Below, piece by piece: positions 44,516 through 52,182 of a stretch of 64,000 nucleotides of DNA (position 1 is its first letter; every line of letters begins with the position of its first letter). Origin of the DNA: JAYPHU01 sp964611435 (GTDB lineage Bacteria > Pseudomonadota > Alphaproteobacteria > Rhodospirillales > UBA2165); the NCBI GenBank assembly GCA_964611435.1, contig CAZSXT010000014.1, positions 1 through 64,000 on the forward strand. Reading direction: 5' to 3'. Under the pieces are notes generated by a model, which did not search any database, was not told the origin of the DNA, and was given only the letters and a program-made list of their open reading frames with translations. Both the position numbers and the translations under genes were made by a program.

Positions 44516-45505
44516 ATGTCCGTACTTAATCTGTCCATCGCGACCACAGACTATGACCATTTCCGCGATATCCGTCTGGGCGCGGTCAAGCCGGAAGGGA
44601 TTGATCTAAACTGGTTTACGTTGGGGCATCACGAATGCTTCGCTCGTTTTACCGCGAACCGGGAATTCGATTTGTCGGAACTGTCCTTCGCCAAGTTCAC
44701 GACGCAAGTGACGCGGGATGATACGGACGTGGTGGGTTTACCGATCATCTGTTCCAGGCTGTTCCGGTTCAGTTCTTTCTATGTGAACAAGAACAGTAAC
44801 ATCCAAACGATTGCGGACCTGAAGGGTAAAACCGTTGGCTCCCCCGAATGGGCGCATTCAGCGGCTGTTTATATGCGAGGCTGGATGCACAACGACATGG
44901 GCGTGAAGCTTCAGGACGTCCATTGGGTGCAGGCCGGCGCCAACTCTCCTGGCCGTAAGGAAAAGGTGGAGGTGAACCTGCCCGATGGCGTGCAGCTCAC
45001 CCGCATTCCCGATAAATCCCTGAGCGAGATGGTCGCCTCGGGCGAGCTGGACTGTGCGCTGATTGCCCGACCGCCAAACTGCTTCATCGAAGGCCACCCC
45101 GATGTGGTGCGGCTGTTTCCGGATTACCTGGAGATGGAAGAAAAGTACTACGGCGACACCGGTGTCTGGCCGATCATGCATATCATCGCCATTCAAAAAC
45201 ATATCGTGGATGAAAACCCCTGGGTGCCGCGTAACCTGTTTAACGCCTTCCAGGAATCAAAACGCCGCAGCCTCGAACGTATTTTCGATCCGGCCGTGTC
45301 CCGCTATCCGCTTGCGTGGCTGCCGACTTATGCCCGGAAGATGGCGGATATGTTCGGCCCGGATACATTCCCCTACGGGATCGAGGCGAACCGTAAGACC
45401 TGGGAGCAGATGGCGCTCTATACCTATCAGCAGGGGATCGCTCACCGGCAGTTCAAGCCCGAGGAAATCTTCCCGGCAGGTATCGAAACCGAAGTGATCG
45501 TGTGA
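44516..45505 (+). CDS. 4,5-dihydroxyphthalate decarboxylase family protein
   Basis: A 329-residue protein with the fold of periplasmic binding protein type 2 and clear resemblance to 4,5-dihydroxyphthalate decarboxylase: V-K-P-E-G-I-D-L-N-W, R-E-F-D-L-S-E-L-S-F, I-C-S-R-L-F-R-F-S-S-F, L-K-G-K-T-V-G-S-P-E-W, and late W-P-I-M-H-I-I-A-I. There is no signal peptide, consistent with a cytoplasmic enzyme. The known reaction converts 4,5-dihydroxyphthalate to protocatechuate. The true substrate here may differ. First gene of an apparent operon with two class II aldolase-family genes and an aroE homologue; start at ATG 44516 after a G8 tract. Confidence 0.88.
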   Translation: MSVLNLSIATTDYDHFRDIRLGAVKPEGIDLNWFTLGHHECFARFTANREFDLSELSFAKFTTQVTRDDTDVVGLPIICSRLFRFSSFYVNKNSNIQTIADLKGKTVGSPEWAHSAAVYMRGWMHNDMGVKLQDVHWVQAGANSPGRKEKVEVNLPDGVQLTRIPDKSLSEMVASGELDCALIARPPNCFIEGHPDVVRLFPDYLEMEEKYYGDTGVWPIMHIIAIQKHIVDENPWVPRNLFNAFQESKRRSLERIFDPAVSRYPLAWLPTYARKMADMFGPDTFPYGIEANRKTWEQMALYTYQQGIAHRQFKPEEIFPAGIETEVIV

Positions 45506-45512
45506 GGCGCGG

Positions 45513-46259
45513 ATGAGCGACACGCCCACTTCCGGCGGGCCCATCGCCGCCGATCTGATCGCGGACCTGGCCGCCGCCAGCCACATTCTGGCCGAGCGAG
45601 GCGTGGTTGACGCCTATGGTCATGTGTCCATGCGCCATCCGGATGCGCCTGACCGGTATTTCATGTCCAAGTCCATGGCCCCGGCGTTGGTCACGCCGGA
45701 CGATATCATCGAATATGACTTGGACAGCAATCCGGTGAACGCGGAAGGACGCGGCAGCTTTCTCGAACGTTTCATTCACGGTCAGGTTTATAAGGCCCGG
45801 CCAGACGTGAATTCCGTCGTGCACAGTCATTCGCCGTCGGTCATTCCGTTCGGGCTAGTGGATGTGCCCATGCAGGCCATGTTCCATAACGCGGCGTTCC
45901 TGGCCCAAGGCGTTCCTATTTTTGATATCAGCAAGAAGTTCGGCAACACGGATATGTTGGTCTCCGACAACGAAAAGGGCGTGGCCCTCTGTGACTGCAT
46001 GGGCGACAAGGATGTCAGCCTGATGCGGGCGCACGGTTCGGTGGCTTGCGGGCCCACCCTGCAGCTGGCCGTGTTCCGCGCCATCTTCACCGAAGTAAAT
46101 GCGCGGGTGCAGCACTGGACCCAGGCCCTCGCACAGGGTTCACCCATGGCGGTGCTCAATGAAGAAGAAGGCATTCTGGCCGACGGCCCGAACCAAGGGG
46201 CGAGCCTTCGCGGATGGGATCTGTGGCGGCGTCAGGTTCGTGAAGAATGCGGCTGGTAG
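45513..46259 (+). CDS. class II aldolase/adducin family protein 1
   Basis: A 248-residue zinc-type class II aldolase/adducin protein. Zinc-ligand histidines appear in V-V-H-S-H-S-P-S-V and M-R-A-H-G-S-V, with an acid-base candidate Glu in FLERFIHGQVYK. The family includes fuculose-phosphate aldolase and also 3,4-dihydroxyphthalate decarboxylase, which fits the neighbouring gene. It starts seven bases after the previous gene and is followed 25 bases later by a second family member, so the two may act on successive or similar substrates. Confidence 0.88.
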   Translation: MSDTPTSGGPIAADLIADLAAASHILAERGVVDAYGHVSMRHPDAPDRYFMSKSMAPALVTPDDIIEYDLDSNPVNAEGRGSFLERFIHGQVYKARPDVNSVVHSHSPSVIPFGLVDVPMQAMFHNAAFLAQGVPIFDISKKFGNTDMLVSDNEKGVALCDCMGDKDVSLMRAHGSVACGPTLQLAVFRAIFTEVNARVQHWTQALAQGSPMAVLNEEEGILADGPNQGASLRGWDLWRRQVREECGW

Positions 46260-46284
46260 CCGATACGATTTACTGGAGAGTGTT

Positions 46285-46968
46285 ATGAGTGAGATTGAAC
46301 AACAAAAGCAGCAGCTAGTGGATTGTATCCGCATGCTCGAACGGTCGGACATCATCGACTACAACGGCCATTGCAGCATTCGCACCAACGGCGACAATAT
46401 GTTCATCAATATCGGTTCGTGCCAGCGCAGCCGGCTGACCACCGCCGACATCTGCACCATCGATTTCGACGGCAAAGTGCTGGAAGGTAACGGTAAGCCC
46501 CCGCTGGAATTTCACCTTCATGCCGGTATCTATAAAGAGCGGCCGGACGTGGATGCCATCGTGCACGCCCATCCCAAGTGGTCGACCTTTCTGACCATCA
46601 CAGGTCACCCGTATCTACCGATTTTTGCGCAGGGAACGCTGGTATATCCGTTGCCGATATTGGACTCGCCTAACTCCATCAATAATCCGGAGATGGCCAA
46701 GCGGCTGACCGACACATTGGGCGACCGACCGGCGGCGTTAATGAAGGCCCACGGCGCGGTGACCACCGGCAAAACCATTCTCGATGCTTTTGTCTTAGCG
46801 ACGTACCTGGAAGACAACGCCTACCGGCAGTACATGTCCCTACAGATCGGTGAGCCGTACGAGTTCACCGAGGAAGAGATCGCCGCCTGTCAGGCCAAGC
46901 TGTTCAACGAAAGCCTGTTCAAGCGGACCTGGGATCACTTCTACGCCAAGATGGAAGACGGGGCTTAA
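46285..46968 (+). CDS. class II aldolase/adducin family protein 2
   Basis: A 227-residue class II aldolase/adducin protein. Motifs: PLEFHLHAGIYKERPDVDAI with likely catalytic Glu, IVHAHPKW for two zinc histidines, and M-K-A-H-G-A-V for the third. Start at ATG 46285 with ACTGGAGAG upstream; the open frame extends to 46099 but overlaps the preceding gene. Only distantly similar to the first copy, so this is not a recent duplication. Confidence 0.9.
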   Translation: MSEIEQQKQQLVDCIRMLERSDIIDYNGHCSIRTNGDNMFINIGSCQRSRLTTADICTIDFDGKVLEGNGKPPLEFHLHAGIYKERPDVDAIVHAHPKWSTFLTITGHPYLPIFAQGTLVYPLPILDSPNSINNPEMAKRLTDTLGDRPAALMKAHGAVTTGKTILDAFVLATYLEDNAYRQYMSLQIGEPYEFTEEEIAACQAKLFNESLFKRTWDHFYAKMEDGA

Positions 46969-46977
46969 GGAGCGCGA

Positions 46978-47829
46978 ATGTCTCATCCCGACAAGTTTTT
47001 GATGGCCGCCGTGTTCGGCTGGCCGGTGATGCACTCCCGATCACCCTTGATGCACAATTATTGGTTCGAGCAACAGGGACTGGCCGGCACCTATGTGCCC
47101 CTGGCGATACAGCCCGGTAAGCTGGAGCCGGCGTTGCGGGCGCTGCATCCGCTGGGATTCTCTGGCTGCAACATCACCATCCCGCACAAGCTGGACGCCA
47201 TGGACATTGTTGACGAGGTCGATGACGTGGCGAAGAAGATCGGCGCCATCAGTTGCGTGGTCGTGAACGAGGATGGAACCCTGTTCGGCACCAACAACGA
47301 CTGGCTGGGTTTTCTCGGCAATATGAAGCACCAACAGCCGAACTGGCGGGGCGATGTTGGCCCGGTCGCGGTGATAGGCGCCGGCGGCGGCGGACGGGCC
47401 GTCTGCTATGCCATGATCGAAGAGGGCGTGCCGGAGATACGCCTCATCAACCGTACCCGGGAGCATGCGGAGGTCTTGGCCAAAGATTTAGGTGGGCCTA
47501 TTTCGGTCATGGATTGGGAGGACCGGCACGATGCACTCGACGGCGTGACGACGGTGGTCAATGTCACCAACCAGGGCATGGTGGGCGAAGCACCGCTTGA
47601 TTTGAACTTGGAGAAATTGCCGGCCGCAGCAGTGGCCTCCGACATCATCTACACGCCTTTGGAAACACCGTTCTTGGCGGACGCCAGGGCGCGCGGGCAT
47701 GCGACGGTCAATGGCTTGGGCATGTTGATCCATCAAGGCCCGCCGGCGTGGAAACGCTGGTTCGGGGTGGAGCCGACAGTCACGGAGGAACTCCGTGAGA
47801 CCATGGAGCGTAGCATCCTCGGCAGCTAA
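46978..47829 (+). CDS. shikimate dehydrogenase family protein
   Basis: A 283-residue NAD(P)-dependent shikimate/quinate dehydrogenase homologue: F-G-W-P-V-M-H-S-R-S-P-L-M-H-N substrate motif, C-N-I-T-I-P-H-K with the catalytic Lys, G-A-G-G-G-G-R-A-V nucleotide loop, and INRTREHAEVLA at the cofactor ribose-binding position (NADP-type NRT). It follows the aldolase genes by nine bases, so it may be a catabolic (quinate/shikimate-type) paralogue and not the housekeeping AroE. Confidence 0.88.
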   Translation: MSHPDKFLMAAVFGWPVMHSRSPLMHNYWFEQQGLAGTYVPLAIQPGKLEPALRALHPLGFSGCNITIPHKLDAMDIVDEVDDVAKKIGAISCVVVNEDGTLFGTNNDWLGFLGNMKHQQPNWRGDVGPVAVIGAGGGGRAVCYAMIEEGVPEIRLINRTREHAEVLAKDLGGPISVMDWEDRHDALDGVTTVVNVTNQGMVGEAPLDLNLEKLPAAAVASDIIYTPLETPFLADARARGHATVNGLGMLIHQGPPAWKRWFGVEPTVTEELRETMERSILGS

Positions 47830-47933
47830 TCCATACCTCGTCGCAACGGGCTATTAATACCTTTTCCCTATACTGATCCGCTGGTCCGATAGAGCATAAT
47901 TGAACCGGGCCCGAACGGGATTAGAATGACACG
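47830..47933 (+). promoter_or_regulatory. intergenic region before glycosylation genes
   Basis: About 104 bases between the aroE homologue and the TPR glycosyltransferase-like gene, the probable promoter location for the three-gene glycosylation operon. No clear terminator hairpin or promoter motif was recognised. Confidence 0.3.
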
Positions 47934-49487
47934 ATGTCGGTGATCGAGTCACAACAGGACCGCACAGTGGCGCTGGCCTCGGCGATTGAGGCGGGCGCGG
48001 CGGCGTTTGCGGCGGGGCGGTTCGACGACGCTGTTGCCGCGTTCCAAACGGCGGTTGATCTTGGCGGCAGCCGGGCCCCTGATCTCAACAATCTGGGCCA
48101 GGCCTTGCGCAATGCCGGACGATTGGGGGAGGCGGTAGATGCTTTCACCCGGGCGGCCCAAGCAGATCAGACTTTTGCCGATCCTCTCAATCATTTGGGT
48201 GCGATTTCAGCGAGTACGGACCGCTATGGTGAGGCGAAGGAATATTACCTCCAGGCCTTGGCGCGACGGCCAGACTACGCGCAAGCCTATTTCAACCTGG
48301 CATTGGCCGAGCAGGTCTCCCGTGACTACGTCGCGGCAATCGCGGCATACCGGCGGGCTATTGATTGTCTGCGCGATTACACTGCCGCTTACAATAACCT
48401 TGGGGTCCTTCTGTCCGATTTGGGACGGGTGGACGAGGCCGAGACGGTCTTGCGGGACGGGCTGGCGGCGTGCAGCAGTTCAGCGGAATTATGGACCAGT
48501 TTGGGGACGTGCCTCAGTGGGCAGGGTAAGTTCGAGCCGGCGAATGAGGCCTACGCCGCCGCTCTCGACTTGGAGGACAACTTTCAGGAAGCACGGTGGA
48601 ACCTTGCCATGCTGCAAGTCGCATCGGGGGAGTTTGCCGACGGCTGGGCCAACTACCGCTATCGGCCAAGTGTGGAGCGGGACAAATATCCGATGCCGCA
48701 AGCCCCTTGGCCGGAAGGTATGTCTGGGCGATTGGTAGAGGTTCATGGCGAGCAAGGGCTGGGGGACGAGCTGTTTTTTCTGCGCTTTGTTCCGGCACTA
48801 AAGGCGCGAGGTGCCGGTGTGCGCTATCTCGCCGATCCAAAGATCTCGGGTCTTTTGGCCGATTACTCTGATCTGCAGGCAGAGGGCGAGGCGACGGATG
48901 TCATTTCACTTGCCGATCTGCCGTACCTGTTGGGAAGCCGGGAGACTCCGCCATCCATTCGATTGACTCCTGATCCTGACCGCGTGGCGAAACTACAGGA
49001 TAGGCTCAAGGCCGCCGGGCCGGCGCCGTATATCGGGATCACCTATCGGGCTGGCCGTCGGATCGGTGGGGCGTTGTTTAAGGAGGTTGGCATTCGCGAA
49101 CTTGGCCGGGCCCTCGGCATGGCGTCAGGTACCTTGGTCAATCTCCAACGGGAGCCGGAGGACAATGAGGCCGCCGACTTGGCCGAGTCTGCCGGGCGGG
49201 ACATCGCGCATTTTTGCGAGCTCAACGACGACCTCGCCGACATGCTGGCATTGATGTCCCTGCTGGATGACTATGTGGGGGTGAGCAACACCAACATGCA
49301 CTTGCGGGCGGCTGTTGGCTTACCGGCGCGCGTTTTGGTGACCCATCCGGGAGAATACCGCTGGACCCTTGAAGGCGCGGTCTCTCCCTGGTTTCCGCAT
49401 TTCGATTTATACCGCGAGGCGCCAGAGAGTGGCTGGACGGACGTGCTGCAACAATTTGCCGATGATCTGAAGGGAAACGCCCGATGA
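47934..49487 (+). CDS. TPR protein with GT9-like (heptosyltransferase) domain
   Basis: A 517-residue protein. Residues about 10-235 comprise six TPRs (for example L-N-N-L-G-Q-A-L-R-N-A-G-R). After a linker, the C-terminal part starts G-E-Q-G-L-G-D-E-L-F-F-L-R-F, which is the hallmark of TPR proteins fused to a GT9/heptosyltransferase-like domain. It then reads Y-I-G-I-T-Y-R-A-G and ends D-Y-V-G-V-S-N-T-N-M-H-L-R-A-A. It overlaps the next start by four bases (ATGA). Such genes often occur in flagellin or surface glycosylation clusters. Confidence 0.85.
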   Translation: MSVIESQQDRTVALASAIEAGAAAFAAGRFDDAVAAFQTAVDLGGSRAPDLNNLGQALRNAGRLGEAVDAFTRAAQADQTFADPLNHLGAISASTDRYGEAKEYYLQALARRPDYAQAYFNLALAEQVSRDYVAAIAAYRRAIDCLRDYTAAYNNLGVLLSDLGRVDEAETVLRDGLAACSSSAELWTSLGTCLSGQGKFEPANEAYAAALDLEDNFQEARWNLAMLQVASGEFADGWANYRYRPSVERDKYPMPQAPWPEGMSGRLVEVHGEQGLGDELFFLRFVPALKARGAGVRYLADPKISGLLADYSDLQAEGEATDVISLADLPYLLGSRETPPSIRLTPDPDRVAKLQDRLKAAGPAPYIGITYRAGRRIGGALFKEVGIRELGRALGMASGTLVNLQREPEDNEAADLAESAGRDIAHFCELNDDLADMLALMSLLDDYVGVSNTNMHLRAAVGLPARVLVTHPGEYRWTLEGAVSPWFPHFDLYREAPESGWTDVLQQFADDLKGNAR

Positions 49488-50218
49488 CCACCAACCGGAT
49501 TTCTATCTTGTGTCCGACCCGGGGCAATCCCGATTTCGTCGAGCTGCAGTTGCAGAATATGGCGGACACGATTGCCGAGCCATCCCGGTTCAAGATTTTT
49601 TACTACGTCGATAACAACGATTCGACCATCAAGGACTATCAATTCGTCTTCCATAAGATGGCGGCCAAGGTCGGCCAGACCCTACAGTTCGAGATCGTCT
49701 CCGGCGATCCCATCGGTACGCCAAAGGCGATAAATCTGATGGCGGAGATGGCGGAAGCCGATGTCTATATGCTGATCGCCGACGATATGGTCTATGAGAC
49801 CGAAGGTTGGGATCGCGCGGTGGATCAGGTTGCCGCCGACTATCCGGATGGGGTGTTCAATGCCTGGTTCGACGACAATGTTTTTGGCGACAAGCTGAGC
49901 TGGTACCCGATCCTCGGGCGCACCTGGTACAAAACGCTGGACTACATTGCACCGGTAATCTTTGAACACTATGCCGTGGATCATTGGATGCATACGCTGG
50001 GCAAGGCGGTGGGCCGTAATGTGTTTATTACCGAGCATACGCTGGGCCAGCGTCAGATCGACGACGTGGCGACGGAAGCCCGGTACGCCTGGGAAGTGGA
50101 CGGCGCTGCCAAACGCAAGATGGACCGGGACAATGAGCAGTTTCAGAAGTTCCTGCGCTATCTGCAGCTCGACGCCGAGCTTCTGCGCAAGGCGATCGCC
50201 GAGGCGGAGGGTGCGTGA
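49484..50218 (+). CDS. GT2-like glycosyltransferase-fold protein
   Basis: A 244-residue protein starting I-S-I-L-C-P-T-R-G-N-P-D-F, like GT-A fold glycosyltransferases, with candidate metal-binding acids in Y-V-D-N-N-D-S and L-I-A-D-D-M-V. It overlaps the genes on both sides by four bases, so it is translated as part of the TPR glycosyltransferase operon. Acceptor and donor are unknown. Confidence 0.75.
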   Translation: MTTNRISILCPTRGNPDFVELQLQNMADTIAEPSRFKIFYYVDNNDSTIKDYQFVFHKMAAKVGQTLQFEIVSGDPIGTPKAINLMAEMAEADVYMLIADDMVYETEGWDRAVDQVAADYPDGVFNAWFDDNVFGDKLSWYPILGRTWYKTLDYIAPVIFEHYAVDHWMHTLGKAVGRNVFITEHTLGQRQIDDVATEARYAWEVDGAAKRKMDRDNEQFQKFLRYLQLDAELLRKAIAEAEGA

Positions 50219-52182
50219 GCCGGAGTGGCGACTTGCTGGCCGAGGGGATTGCGGCCCATAGCGCCGGCAACATGGACGACGCCCGGCGCGCGTTTAACGC
50301 CGTCTTACAAGAAGAGCCCTATCACGCAGACGCCCTTCATCGTCTGGGCCTCATCTCCGCGCAGAAGAACGAGCTCAGGGAAGCCATTGCTTACCTGAGA
50401 AGTGCGGCGGCGGCGGACAAGTCCCGCGCAGATGTTCACGCGGACCTTGGCGTGCTTTACAGGATGAGCGGCGATGCGATGCGGGCCGAGCGCAATTTGA
50501 AACGCGCTATCGAGTTGGACGGAGACCGCGCCGACTTTCACTACAACCTGGGTCTGGTGCTCAATGATCTGGCACGGCCCGAAGACGCGCGGAGCGAATA
50601 CCAACGGACGGTCGAGCTCAATCCCGGCCATGCGGCGGCCCACAACAACCTGGGCAACGTATTAAAGTCGATGAACGATTTGGACGGCGCTGCTTCGGCC
50701 TATCGGGCCGCGATTGCAGCCGACGCTGGATTTGCGCCGGCGCACAAGAACCTGGCCGATATCCTGGAGACCGAAGGAGACAGGGCCGGGGCAGGGGAGG
50801 CGTATGCGGCGGCGCTTCATCTGCGCCCCGATCCCGGTACGCGCATCCGTGAAGCGCTCCTGCTCCCCGTGCTACCGGACTCGGTGGATCAGATCACTGA
50901 ACTGCGCGCGGGTTTGAACGAGAAGCTGGACCGGCTTTTGGACGAGGATTTGCACCTGACCGATCCGCTCCGGGAGGTTGGCGCCACCAATTTTCTCCTG
51001 GCCTATCACGGACTGGAGGACGTAGAGGTTCAGTCCAAGCTGGCTGATCTCTATGTGAAAGCCTGTCCCGACTTGGCATTCGAAGCGCCACACTGCCGGG
51101 AGTGGCTGGCCGGGATGGAAGGCGGCAAGATCAGGATCGGTTTTGTCTCTGCCTTCTTCTACGGTCACACGATTGCCCGGCTGAATGCCGGACTGATCCA
51201 AGGGCTGCCCCGCGATAAGTTCGAGGTCATTCTTTACACCCTGGCGGAGGTCCAGGATGAGATGGCCCATGCCCTGTCATCCTGTGCCGACAATGTGGTG
51301 TATCTGCCCCGCAAACTGGAGATGGCGCGCGACCGAATCGCGGCGGACCAGCTGGATGTTCTGTACTTCACGGATATCGGGATGGAGCCGATCAGTTATT
51401 TTCTGGGGCTTTCGCGTCTGGCGCCTGTCCAGTGCGCCACCTGGGGACACCCGGTCACCAGCGGCAGCCCAGCAATGGATTACTTTATCTCCAGCCGGCT
51501 GACCGAACCGGCAGGTGCGGCAGAAAGCTATCGGGAGCGTCTGGTTCTGCTGGACGACTTCAGCACCAGTGTTGCCGATCCTGCGCCCGACGCAGGTGCG
51601 GAAACGGGCAGTGGCAGGCGCATCCTGTGTCCGCAGTCATTGTTCAAGTTCCACCCGGACTTTGATCATATCATCGGCGATATCTTGACCCGGTGCCCAG
51701 ATGCGGCGTTACAGTTGCTCCATGGCAGCCGACCGGGCTGGGGAGAGCTGTTGATGGCCAGGTTCGCCCGGACAATCCCTGCGGTCGTGGATCGTATTTC
51801 TTTCGCGCCCCGCATGGATCGGGATGGCTTTCTGGGTTTGCTGGCCTCGGCGGATGTGGTGCTGGACACACCGCACTTCTGCGGCGGCATGACGACCTAT
51901 GAGACGCTCGCCGTCAGCACGCCCGTCGTCACCTTACCCGGTGATTTTATGCGGGGCCGGCTCAGTCTGGGACTGTATCGCCAAATGGGGATTAAGGACT
52001 GGATCGCCGATGATGCTGCCCACTACGCCGATTTGGTGGAGGGGCTGGTCAAAGATAACGCCCGGAATAGACAGGCCCGCGAGGCCATTCTCGCCGGCAA
52101 GCCGGAGATATTCGACCGTTCTGAACCCATCGACCAACATGTCCATTTTTTGGAAAAGTCGATGTATGCGCCGGAGGCCTAA
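50215..52182 (+). CDS. TPR/SPINDLY-type O-GlcNAc transferase homologue
   Basis: A 655-residue protein with a GTG start overlapping the previous stop (GTGA). Residues about 1-220 contain about six TPRs; the C-terminal 360 residues match the OGT/SPY (GT41) domain: I-G-F-V-S-A-F-F-Y-G-H-T-I, V-Q-C-A-T-W-G-H-P-V-T-S-G, C-P-Q-S-L-F-K-F-H-P and D-T-P-H-F-C-G-G-M-T-T-Y-E-T-L. Eukaryotic OGT adds GlcNAc to Ser/Thr; SPY adds fucose; bacterial copies usually modify surface proteins or flagellin. Target unknown. Stop overlaps that of the convergent carbamoyltransferase gene. Confidence 0.9.
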   Translation: MSRSGDLLAEGIAAHSAGNMDDARRAFNAVLQEEPYHADALHRLGLISAQKNELREAIAYLRSAAAADKSRADVHADLGVLYRMSGDAMRAERNLKRAIELDGDRADFHYNLGLVLNDLARPEDARSEYQRTVELNPGHAAAHNNLGNVLKSMNDLDGAASAYRAAIAADAGFAPAHKNLADILETEGDRAGAGEAYAAALHLRPDPGTRIREALLLPVLPDSVDQITELRAGLNEKLDRLLDEDLHLTDPLREVGATNFLLAYHGLEDVEVQSKLADLYVKACPDLAFEAPHCREWLAGMEGGKIRIGFVSAFFYGHTIARLNAGLIQGLPRDKFEVILYTLAEVQDEMAHALSSCADNVVYLPRKLEMARDRIAADQLDVLYFTDIGMEPISYFLGLSRLAPVQCATWGHPVTSGSPAMDYFISSRLTEPAGAAESYRERLVLLDDFSTSVADPAPDAGAETGSGRRILCPQSLFKFHPDFDHIIGDILTRCPDAALQLLHGSRPGWGELLMARFARTIPAVVDRISFAPRMDRDGFLGLLASADVVLDTPHFCGGMTTYETLAVSTPVVTLPGDFMRGRLSLGLYRQMGIKDWIADDAAHYADLVEGLVKDNARNRQAREAILAGKPEIFDRSEPIDQHVHFLEKSMYAPEA

